Of a stretch of 5,538 bases of DNA, positions 1 to 5,538 are shown in pieces. Each line of letters opens with the position of its first letter. Position 1 is the stretch's first letter. Below the pieces are notes generated by a model. That model did no database searches. It had not been told where the DNA came from and saw only the letters and a program-made list of their open reading frames with translations. The DNA is from Dokdonella sp. (lineage in GTDB: Bacteria; Pseudomonadota; Gammaproteobacteria; Xanthomonadales; Rhodanobacteraceae). Made by a program: the position numbers and the translations under genes. The DNA lies in assembly GCA_030150315.1 (NCBI GenBank), contig JASLGB010000344.1:1-5538 (forward strand). Direction: 5' to 3'.

Positions 1-1667
1 TGCTCCGGCGCTGGCTGAACCGGCCGCTGCGCAACCACGATCGGTTGCGCCTGCACCAGCAGGCGATCGACGCCTTGCAGGATGCGCGCCGCTTCGAGCC
101 GCTGCGCGAGATCCTGCGTGGCATCGGCGACATCGAACGCATCCTCGCACGCGTGGCGTTGCGCTCGGCGCGACCGCGCGATCTTTCGACCCTGCGCGAC
201 GGCCTTGCGCTGGCGCCGCGTCTGGTCGAGGCCTTGAACGGCTGCGACAGCCCGCGGCTGACTGCCTTGCTCGGCGACGTCGGCGATCACGCCGATACCA
301 GCGCGCATCTGGTCGCCGCCGTGGTCGAGACGCCGCCCGTGCTGGCCCGCGACGGCGGCGTGATCCGCCCCGGCTTCGACGCCGAGCTGGATGAGCTGCG
401 CGCGTTGTCGACCAACGCGGACCAGTATCTGGTGGATCTGGAGGAGCGCGAGAAAGCCGCGACCGGCATTCCGACGCTGAAGGTCGGCTACAACAGCGTG
501 CACGGCTACTACATCGAGATCAGCAAGGCGCAGGCCGACAAGGCCCCTACGCACTACACGCGGCGGCAGACGCTGAAAGGCGCCGAGCGCTACATCACCG
601 AGGAACTGAAATCGTTCGAGGACAAGGTGCTGTCCGCGCGCGAACGGTCGCTGATGCGCGAACGGCAGTTGTACGAGGCGCTGCTGGACTTCCTCGCCGA
701 GCGCCTCGCCGCGCTGAAATCCGCGGCGGCGGCCGTGGCCGAACTGGACGTGCTGGCGACGCTGGCCGAACGCGCCGACACGCTGCGCTGGAGCCGCCCC
801 GAGCTGGTCGAGGACAACGGCATCCGCATCGTGCGCGGCCGTCATCCGGTGGTCGAGAAAGTACGCGACGACCCGTTCGAACCGAACGACCTGATGCTGC
901 ACGAAGACCGCCGCATGCTGATCGTGACCGGCCCGAACATGGGCGGCAAATCGACCTACATGCGCCAGGCCGCGCTGATCGTGCTGCTGGCCCACGTCGG
1001 CAGTTTCGTTCCCGCCGATGCCGCGTCGATCGGCCCGATCGACCGCATCTTCACGCGCATCGGCGCGGGTGACGACCTCGCGCGCGGGCAGTCGACCTTC
1101 ATGGTCGAAATGAGCGAAACCGCCAACATCCTGCACAACGCGACCGCGTACAGCCTCGTGCTGATGGACGAAGTCGGGCGCGGCACCAGCACCTACGACG
1201 GCCTGGCGCTGGCACGCGCCAGCGCCGTCGCCCTGGCCACCACCAACCGTGCCTTCACCCTGTTCGCGACGCACTATTTCGAGCTGACCGAACTGGCGAC
1301 GGAGATTCCGGGCGTGGCCAACGTGCATCTGGACGCGGTCGAGTACGGCGAGCAGCTGGTCTTCATGCACGCGGTCAAGGAGGGCCCGGCCAACCGCAGC
1401 TTCGGCTTGCAGGTCGCCGCATTGGCGGGCTTGCCCAAGGCCGTCATCGCCGACGCACGCACCTATCTGCAAGCGCTGGAACACGGCCGCATCGATGCCG
1501 ACGCTGCCGCACCGGCCACACGACAGGCGCCGTCACCACAGCTGGGTCTGTTCGCCCCGCCGATGCCGTCGCCGTCCGAAGAAGCGCTGCGCGCGCTCGA
1601 TCCGGATTCGCTGAGCCCGCGCGAGGCGCTCGACGCGCTCTACCGGTTGAAGAAACTGGTCGTTTGA
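1..1667 (+). CDS. mutS: DNA mismatch repair ATPase MutS (5'-truncated by window edge)
   Basis: MutS recognises base mismatches and small loops in newly replicated DNA and, after ATP-driven conversion to a sliding clamp, recruits MutL. The open frame runs in from the left edge (first whole codon at 3) and ends at TGA 1665-1667, giving about 554 visible residues of a protein that is normally about 850. The mismatch-binding and connector domains are therefore outside the window. Visible in order are the lever/core helices; the clamp region (about 477-660, with VHGYYIEIS and RRQTLKGAERYI); and the ATPase. The ATPase has Walker A GPNMGGKS (930-953), the signature segment STFMVEM (about 1092-1112), Walker B LVLMDE (1155-1172) and the H-loop histidine in FATHYFEL (codon 1272-1274). 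A QLGLF beta-clamp-binding motif (1539-1553) precedes the C-terminal dimer/tetramer helices (LDPDSLSPREAL...YRLKKLV). All key ATPase residues are intact, so the gene looks functional. A TTG at 45 lies inside the gene and is not a start. Confidence 0.97.
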   Translation, partial: LRRWLNRPLRNHDRLRLHQQAIDALQDARRFEPLREILRGIGDIERILARVALRSARPRDLSTLRDGLALAPRLVEALNGCDSPRLTALLGDVGDHADTSAHLVAAVVETPPVLARDGGVIRPGFDAELDELRALSTNADQYLVDLEEREKAATGIPTLKVGYNSVHGYYIEISKAQADKAPTHYTRRQTLKGAERYITEELKSFEDKVLSARERSLMRERQLYEALLDFLAERLAALKSAAAAVAELDVLATLAERADTLRWSRPELVEDNGIRIVRGRHPVVEKVRDDPFEPNDLMLHEDRRMLIVTGPNMGGKSTYMRQAALIVLLAHVGSFVPADAASIGPIDRIFTRIGAGDDLARGQSTFMVEMSETANILHNATAYSLVLMDEVGRGTSTYDGLALARASAVALATTNRAFTLFATHYFELTELATEIPGVANVHLDAVEYGEQLVFMHAVKEGPANRSFGLQVAALAGLPKAVIADARTYLQALEHGRIDADAAAPATRQAPSPQLGLFAPPMPSPSEEALRALDPDSLSPREALDALYRLKKLVV

Positions 1668-1677
1668 CCTGCGTCAG
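1664..1677 (+). promoter_or_regulatory. Candidate CRP/FNR-family (Dnr/Nnr/FNR-like) operator for the NO reductase
   Basis: The sequence TTGAC-CTGC-GTCAG has the TTGAY-N4-RTCAA layout bound by FNR-type regulators, and only its last base departs from a perfect palindrome. It overlaps the mutS stop codon and is centred about 63 bases before the ATG at 1734. If it works as a class II site centred at -41.5, transcription would start near 1712. A weak -10-like GAGCAT (1700-1705, 3 of 6 matches) would then be in place, with a leader of about 22 bases. FNR-family control of NO reductase genes is well established in other bacteria; its action here is inferred. Part of the left arm is fixed by the mutS stop codon, so chance is a real alternative. 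Confidence 0.4.
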
Positions 1678-1720
1678 GGCTTGCGCCGGCGCACAAGGCG
1701 AGCATCGCAGCATCACCCAT

Positions 1721-1726
1721 GAGGAG
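1721..1726 (+). promoter_or_regulatory. Ribosome binding site that decides the NO reductase start
   Basis: GAGGAG lies 7 bases before the ATG at 1734, which is ideal Shine-Dalgarno spacing. An in-frame ATG at 1719 overlaps this motif and has no comparable purine-rich stretch ahead of it, so the downstream ATG is the better start. That choice gives a protein beginning MSTTKRLW. Confidence 0.75.
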
Positions 1727-1733
1727 TGTTGCG

Positions 1734-4004
1734 ATGTCCACGACCAAGCGTCTATGGATCGCCCTCGGCAGCCTGTTGGCGGCGACGTTCGCCGTGCTGC
1801 TGTGGACGGGGCGAGAGATCTACCAGCAGGCCCCGCCGATACCCGACAAGGTCGTCACGACCAGTGGCGAGGTTCTGTTCTCGCGCGCCGATTTCGATAC
1901 CGGACGCCAGGTGTGGCAGTCCATCGGCGGCATGCAGCTCGGCTCCATCTGGGGCCACGGTGCGCTGATTGCACCGGACTGGAGCGCGGACTGGCTGCAT
2001 CGCGAATCCGATGAGCTCTTGAACCTCTGGGCACGCCAGCAAGGCGTGCCGTGGAAAGACCTCGACGAGGAACGGCAGGAGGCACTGAAGGTTCGCCTGC
2101 GCAAGGAATTGCGCACCAATACCTACAACCCGGCCGCAGGCACGATCACGGTATCCAGCGATCGCGCGCTGGCCATTTCCAACGTCGCCGCGCATTACGA
2201 AAGCCTTTTCAGCAACGATCCGGCGTCGGCAAAGCTGCGTGAAACCTACGCAATGCGCGACAACACCGTCGCCACGGCGGAGCAGCGTCGCCAGATGATG
2301 GCGTTCTTCTTCTGGACGTCGTGGGCCGCCGTCACGACACGCCCCGAAGCCAGCATGAGCTACACCAGCAACTGGCCCTACGACCCGGTGGTCGGCAACA
2401 CACCGACGTCCTCGGCCTTCCTGTGGACCATGTTCAGCGTGCTTTTCATGATCGCCGGCATCGGCTTGCTCGGCTGGCACTACGCGGCGTGGCACTCCAA
2501 GGAGCCGCATCTGACGCCGCCGGCTTCCGACCCGCTCGCCAATCTCCCGATCACGCCGTCGATGCGCGCGACCGCCAAGTATTTCTGGGTCGTCATCGCG
2601 CTGTTCCTGACGCAGATCCTGCTGGGCGCGATCACCGCGCACTACCAGATCGAGAAGGACTTCTACGGCTTCGAGATCTCCGAATTACTGCCGTATTCGC
2701 TGACGCGATCGTGGCATACCGAACTGGCCGTCCTGTGGATCGCGACCGCGTGGCTCGGCACCGGCCTCTACATCGCGCCCGCCGTCTCGCGGCACGAACC
2801 GAAGTTCCAGCGTCTTGGCGTGCACCTGCTCTGGGTCTGCCTGCTGGTGATCGTCGTCGGCGCCTTTGCCGGCCAATGGTTCGCGGTGATGCAGAAGCTC
2901 GGTCTGGCGAACAATTTCTGGTTCGGGCACCAGGGCTGGGAATACGTCGATCTCGGCCGCTTCTGGCAGATCTTCCTGTTCATCGGCCTGATCCTGTGGC
3001 TGGTCCTGATGGGACGCGCGCTGTGGCCGGCACTCCGGCGCAAGGACGACCTCGCGTCGATCGTCGGCCTGCTGTTTCTGTCGACCGTCGCCATCGCCGC
3101 ATTCTACGGCGCCGGCCTGATGTGGGGCGAGCACAGCCATCTTGCCGTGGTCGAATACTTGCGCTGGTGGGTCGTGCACCTGTGGGTCGAAGGCTTCTTC
3201 GAAGTGTTCGCCGTGGCCGTGATGTCGTTCCTGTTCGTCAAGCTCGGCCTCGTGCGTGCACGCACGGCAACCGTCAACGTGCTGTTCGCCACGTTCGTGT
3301 TCATGGCCGGCGGCGTGCTCGGCACCTTCCACCATCTCTACTTTGCGGGCACCACCACGGCGGTGATCGCACTGGGCGCCTCGTTCTCCGCACTGGAGGT
3401 CGTGCCGCTGGCGCTGATCGGCATGGAAGCCTACGAAACCTGGACGCATGGCCGCTCCACGCCGTGGATGGCGCGCTACCGCTGGCCGATCATGTTTTTC
3501 CTGGCGGTGTCGTTCTGGAACCTCGTCGGCGCCGGACTGTTCGGTTTCCTCATCAACACGCCGCTGGCGCTGTACTACATGCAGGGACTCAACCTGACGC
3601 CGCTGCACGGCCATACCGCGCTGTTTGGCGTGTACGGCATGCTCGGTCTCGGCCTGATGCTGTTCTGCCTGCGCGGCCTGAGACCCGACATGCAGTGGAA
3701 CGACGGCTGGCTGCGCGGCTCGTTCTGGTCGCTCAACGTCGGCCTGTCGCTGATGGCACTGCTGACCCTGCTGCCGCTCGGCGTGTTGCAGCTTTCCGCG
3801 GCGCTGGAGAACGGCTACTGGTACGCGCGCTCCGAGCACTTCATGGAACAGGCGATCGTGCATCTGCTGGTGTGGATGCGCGTCCCCGGCGACACGATCT
3901 TCGCGGTCGGCGCACTGATGTTCGGCTGGTTCGTGCTGCGCCTGTGGATCGCGCCGAAACGTGCGCAAAAAGCCATCGGCAGCTCCGTGGAGCAAGCCGG
4001 CTGA
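1734..4004 (+). CDS. norB: Quinol-dependent nitric oxide reductase (qNOR), single subunit
   Basis: This inner-membrane enzyme of the haem-copper oxidase superfamily reduces 2 NO to N2O with electrons from quinol. The product is 756 residues, typical of qNOR (also called NorZ), which is a fusion of NorC-like and NorB-like parts. An N-terminal membrane helix (about 7-26) is followed by a periplasmic domain (about 27-210) carrying the signature GSIWGHGALIAPDWSADWLH. This domain has no CXXCH haem site, which separates qNOR from cytochrome-c-dependent NOR. Thirteen more hydrophobic helices follow, 14 in total. Low-spin haem b ligands are H328 and H627, and the haem b3 ligand is H625 (HGH motif). 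FeB ligands are H482, H533 and H534, with E486. E490 and E555 match glutamates conserved in NO reductases, with the same spacing as in the Pseudomonas cNOR catalytic subunit. E403 in GWEYVDLGR matches the calcium-site glutamate. No other denitrification gene is in view, so NO detoxification is as likely as respiration. Confidence 0.96.
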   Translation: MSTTKRLWIALGSLLAATFAVLLWTGREIYQQAPPIPDKVVTTSGEVLFSRADFDTGRQVWQSIGGMQLGSIWGHGALIAPDWSADWLHRESDELLNLWARQQGVPWKDLDEERQEALKVRLRKELRTNTYNPAAGTITVSSDRALAISNVAAHYESLFSNDPASAKLRETYAMRDNTVATAEQRRQMMAFFFWTSWAAVTTRPEASMSYTSNWPYDPVVGNTPTSSAFLWTMFSVLFMIAGIGLLGWHYAAWHSKEPHLTPPASDPLANLPITPSMRATAKYFWVVIALFLTQILLGAITAHYQIEKDFYGFEISELLPYSLTRSWHTELAVLWIATAWLGTGLYIAPAVSRHEPKFQRLGVHLLWVCLLVIVVGAFAGQWFAVMQKLGLANNFWFGHQGWEYVDLGRFWQIFLFIGLILWLVLMGRALWPALRRKDDLASIVGLLFLSTVAIAAFYGAGLMWGEHSHLAVVEYLRWWVVHLWVEGFFEVFAVAVMSFLFVKLGLVRARTATVNVLFATFVFMAGGVLGTFHHLYFAGTTTAVIALGASFSALEVVPLALIGMEAYETWTHGRSTPWMARYRWPIMFFLAVSFWNLVGAGLFGFLINTPLALYYMQGLNLTPLHGHTALFGVYGMLGLGLMLFCLRGLRPDMQWNDGWLRGSFWSLNVGLSLMALLTLLPLGVLQLSAALENGYWYARSEHFMEQAIVHLLVWMRVPGDTIFAVGALMFGWFVLRLWIAPKRAQKAIGSSVEQAG

Positions 4005-4071
4005 CCGGATGAAATCCCGGGCGGTTTGCCTGCAAGGGCGCGGCGACTGCCGCGCCCTTTTTTCCATCCGG
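4005..4071 (+). repeat. Outer inverted repeat enclosing the terminator
   Basis: CCGGATG (4005-4011), directly after the NO reductase stop codon, is perfectly complementary to CATCCGG (4065-4071). The pairing extends inward through AAA (4012-4014) with TTT (4061-4063) if the C at 4064 is bulged, making a 10-base-pair outer stem. It encloses the terminator hairpin and a weak small hairpin (about 4018-4032), so the RNA could fold as a multi-branched 3' end. The outer arm uses the T-tract, so it can form only in read-through or processed transcripts. Confidence 0.5.
4034..4063 (+). terminator. Rho-independent terminator of the NO reductase gene
   Basis: An 11-base-pair perfect stem is formed by AAGGGCGCGGC (4034-4044) and GCCGCGCCCTT (4049-4059), closed by a GACT loop. 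A run of six T follows (4058-4063), its first two bases also pairing in the stem. It begins 30 bases after the NO reductase stop codon and points along the same strand. It should end that transcript and separate it from the lipoprotein gene. Confidence 0.93.
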
Positions 4072-4161
4072 AAGATCGCCAGACAAGGGGCGCGATGCCG
4101 TCATCCAATCCCTCGCTGCCGTACGCATGCATCGCTCAATCGACGGCCATGCCATGCCGGC

Positions 4162-4190
4162 TTGACGCGCACCCTGCCAGCGACAACGAT
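4162..4190 (+). promoter_or_regulatory. Candidate sigma70-type promoter for the lipoprotein gene
   Basis: TTGACG (4162-4167) matches 5 of 6 bases of a -35 box. Exactly 17 bases later AACGAT (4185-4190) matches 3 of 6 bases of a -10 box, including the A at position 2 and the T at position 6. Transcription would start near 4197 and leave a leader of about 43 bases. The strong terminator just upstream means this gene needs its own promoter, which makes the placement sensible. The weak -10 keeps confidence low. Confidence 0.35.
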
Positions 4191-4227
4191 CCCATTCCTT
4201 CCGCACGATTGCCGGATGCCACCAACC

Positions 4228-4232
4228 AGGGA
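4228..4232 (+). promoter_or_regulatory. Ribosome binding site of the lipoprotein gene
   Basis: AGGGA sits 7 bases before the ATG at 4240. It supports that ATG over the adjacent GTG at 4237 and over any start further upstream in the same frame, which would overlap the NO reductase gene and the terminator. Confidence 0.6.
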
Positions 4233-4239
4233 TGCCGTG

Positions 4240-4849
4240 ATGCGCCGATGGCCTTTCGCCTTGAGTCTTTCCGCCCTTGCAGCCTGCGCGTCGAACACGA
4301 CGCATGTCGCGACCGACACGAGGTCGGAAGCGAACAACGTTCCGATCGAGCAAGTGTGCGCGCATGCGCAATGCGTCAGCGATGTCCATGTCCGACTCAA
4401 GGACAAGGGCGGCAAGTCATTCGAGCGGACATTCGACCGAATGCCAGTGATCCAGCCAGCCGGAGTCTCGGTCTACGCGGGTCAAACGGTGCGCTTCGAG
4501 GCCGACGATTCCAAGGGCGAGCTGGTCAACCTGCGTTTGGTCGAATCCGGCGGCGATCCCGCCCGCACGATCGAATTCCGGCTCGAACAGACGCCTGAAG
4601 GCAGCATGATTGTGGTGACGAAAAAGCCCGTTCCCGCGGCCGCTGAAGATCCGCATGGGCATGATGCCGCTCGACAGCGACCGGCTGTTGAAGACGTCGA
4701 GTTGCCCGGTCATCGCCAACGGCCAAGGCTTCGAGCTTTGGCCGTATCCGATCTTCCAGGTCTTTCTCGCCGCCCTCAGCCTGCTGCCCGATTCATCCGC
4801 GATGCGTTGCGAACAAGTCGTGCCGCGACAGGTCGCCGGCTTGCGATGA
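4240..4849 (+). CDS. Small lipoprotein of unknown function, frame broken by one extra base
   Basis: The product starts MRRWPFALSLSALAAC, a short positively charged, hydrophobic signal ending in a lipobox (LAAC, lipid-bearing cysteine at residue 16). Alanine and serine follow it, so outer-membrane sorting is likely. The mature part is polar, with a close cysteine pair (C40, C45) and a beta-rich-looking middle (VSVYAGQTVRFEADD). From the start, the frame is convincing through residue 127. After the A5 run at 4621-4625 it turns into arginine-rich nonsense and runs on to 4965, overlapping the convergent amidohydrolase gene. The +1 frame from 4622 instead continues as sensible protein (SPFPRPLKIRMGMMPLDSDR, then GQGFELWPYPIFQVFLAAL) to TGA 4847-4849. 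Removing one A gives a 202-residue protein ending 27 bases before its neighbour's end. I do not recognise the family. The extra base may be a sequencing error or a real inactivating mutation. Confidence 0.7.
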
Positions 4850-4860
4850 CGCATGCCGGC
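4835..4860. other. Hairpin spanning the lipoprotein stop codon at the convergent junction
   Basis: GCCGGCTTGCG (4835-4845) pairs with CGCATGCCGGC (4850-4860) over 11 positions with one T-T mismatch, around an ATGA loop (4846-4849) whose last three bases are the TGA stop codon. No T-run follows on either strand, so it is not a classical intrinsic terminator. It could still slow polymerase or protect mRNA ends where two converging genes meet. It is the only hairpin I see in the 27-base gap. Confidence 0.45.
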
Positions 4861-4876
4861 GGCGCGCAAGACCGGT

Positions 4877-5538
4877 TCAGCGGGAAGCCCGTTCAAACAC
4901 GCGTTTGCCACCGACCCACGTCTCCAGCACCCGGGTTGACCAAAGGTGTGCGGGCTTGTCCTTGAAGAGATCGTGGTCGACCAGGATGAAGTCGGCGTAC
5001 TTGCCGGGCTCGAGCGTGCCGAGAGTCTTCTCGGCATGGCCGGCATACGCGGCGTCCAGCGTGAACGCGCGCAGCGCCTCGACCAGGGTCATGTCCTGCT
5101 GCGGATACCAGCCGCCGGCCGGCTTGCCTTCCTGGTCCTGTCGCGTGACGGCCGAGTACAGGCCGTAGAACGGATTGGGTGATTCCACCGGGAAATCCGA
5201 TCCGGCGGCGACGACCGTGCCCTGCTTCAGGAAGGTGCGCCAGGCATAGGCGCCCTTCATGCGTGCTTTGCCGAGCCGATCCTCGGCCATGTTCATGTCC
5301 GAGGTGGCGTGCGTCGGCTGCATCGAGGCGATCAGGTCCAGCGTGCGGAAGCGCGGGATGTCCTTCGGATCGACGATCTGCGCGTGCTCGATGCGGTTGC
5401 GCAGATTCTTGCCGCCCTGCTGCGCATAGACCTTGGCGAAGGCGTCCAGCACTTCGCGGTTGGCGGCATCGCCGATCGCGTGCACGCCGACCTGATAGCC
5501 CTTGCCGATGGCCTTGGCGATCATCGCGGTCAGCGCTT
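4877..5538 (-). CDS. YtcJ-like metal-dependent amidohydrolase (N-terminus outside window)
   Basis: This is the C-terminal part, about 219 residues, of a TIM-barrel amidohydrolase. YtcJ-type proteins of this superfamily are usually about 550 residues, so more than half lies beyond the right edge. Visible motifs in order are VGVHAIGDAAN (histidine codon 5480-5482), NRIEHAQIVDP (a second histidine), a QPTHATSD segment, and GSDFPVE with the metal-site aspartate (codon 5195-5197). Next comes the TLVEALRAFTLDAAYAGHAE...LGTLEPGKYADFILVD stretch, which returns to the small beta-sandwich domain. The protein ends WVGGKRVFERASR before TGA (4877-4879 on the complement). The family hydrolyses C-N bonds of amides or cyclic ureides at a metal centre, but substrates of YtcJ-like members are mostly unknown, so no reaction is assigned. 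Some relatives are exported; a signal peptide cannot be judged here. The ATG at 5522-5524 is internal, because the frame continues to the window edge. Confidence 0.93.
   Translation of the reverse strand, partial: ALTAMIAKAIGKGYQVGVHAIGDAANREVLDAFAKVYAQQGGKNLRNRIEHAQIVDPKDIPRFRTLDLIASMQPTHATSDMNMAEDRLGKARMKGAYAWRTFLKQGTVVAAGSDFPVESPNPFYGLYSAVTRQDQEGKPAGGWYPQQDMTLVEALRAFTLDAAYAGHAEKTLGTLEPGKYADFILVDHDLFKDKPAHLWSTRVLETWVGGKRVFERASR

Larger units (their letters stand above)
4072..4239. other. Non-coding gap between terminator and lipoprotein gene
   Basis: I see no supported gene here. Frames that cross it give arginine- and proline-rich translations typical of antisense or shadow reading in GC-rich DNA. 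It holds the candidate promoter and the ribosome binding site of the downstream lipoprotein gene, plus a small tandem GCCAT repeat near 4147-4156 that I regard as incidental. Confidence 0.6.

Noticed and set aside
1752..2642. Minus-strand open frame of 296 codons at the start of the NO reductase gene
   Set aside because: It has shadow composition and no recognisable motif, and lies fully inside the qNOR coding region.
2321..4012. Long open frame of 563 codons on the plus strand overlapping the NO reductase gene
   Set aside because: It is an arginine- and alanine-rich out-of-frame shadow. The overlapping frame encodes an unmistakable qNOR with all ligands.
2685..4067. Long open frame of 460 codons on the minus strand opposite the NO reductase gene
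   Set aside because: Its translation is rich in H, Q, R, E and D with no domain logic. It is the mirror of a GC-rich, highly conserved membrane protein gene.
3961..4239. Upstream in-frame extension of the lipoprotein gene back to 3961
   Set aside because: It would overlap the NO reductase end and cross a strong terminator, and it reads as arginine-rich nonsense. The ATG at 4240 has a ribosome binding site and begins a clear lipoprotein signal.
4619..4627. Programmed -1 frameshift site (GAAAAAG resembling the dnaX slippery sequence)
   Set aside because: The run has only five A, and restoring the protein needs a +1 shift rather than -1. A single-base insertion is simpler.
4655..4849. Independent small gene starting at the ATG at 4655
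   Set aside because: There is no ribosome binding site, and the protein-like reading continues upstream of this ATG in the same frame to the A5 run. It is the tail of the frameshifted lipoprotein.
4417..5046. Minus-strand open frame of 209 codons opposite the lipoprotein gene
   Set aside because: It overlaps both the amidohydrolase end in another frame and the lipoprotein, and its translation shows no family features.

Overview
The window is high-GC bacterial DNA with coding-strong genes. MutS closely resembles the gammaproteobacterial form, including its C-terminal tail. Together with the GC bias and a quinol-dependent NO reductase, this suggests a gammaproteobacterium of the Xanthomonadales/Rhodanobacter type. 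That placement is an inference from protein style, not a measured phylogeny.

Layout from left to right. (1) Positions 1-1667, plus strand: the C-terminal two thirds of the DNA mismatch-repair ATPase MutS, cut by the window edge. (2) Positions 1668-1733: a 66-base gap with a Shine-Dalgarno sequence and a CRP/FNR-type palindrome that overlaps the mutS stop codon. (3) Positions 1734-4004, plus strand: a complete single-subunit quinol-dependent nitric oxide reductase (qNOR, NorB/NorZ) with every catalytic residue I looked for. (4) Positions 4005-4071: a strong intrinsic terminator nested inside a longer inverted repeat. (5) Positions 4072-4239: non-coding, with a possible sigma70-type promoter. 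(6) Positions 4240-4849, plus strand: a small lipoprotein of unknown function whose reading frame is broken by one extra A in an A5 run. (7) Positions 4850-4876: a short convergent gap, with a hairpin spanning the lipoprotein stop codon. (8) Positions 4877-5538, minus strand: the C-terminal part of a YtcJ-like metal-dependent amidohydrolase, cut by the right edge.

The genes do not form one pathway. MutS is housekeeping. The NO reductase looks like a single-gene unit with its own regulatory site and terminator, suited to NO detoxification or the NO step of denitrification. The lipoprotein and the amidohydrolase face each other tail to tail. I found no mobile element, CRISPR array, RNA gene or clearly new multi-gene system. 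The points most worth a second look are the frameshifted lipoprotein, the candidate NO/anaerobic regulator site inside the end of mutS, and the nested 3' structure of the NO reductase transcript.
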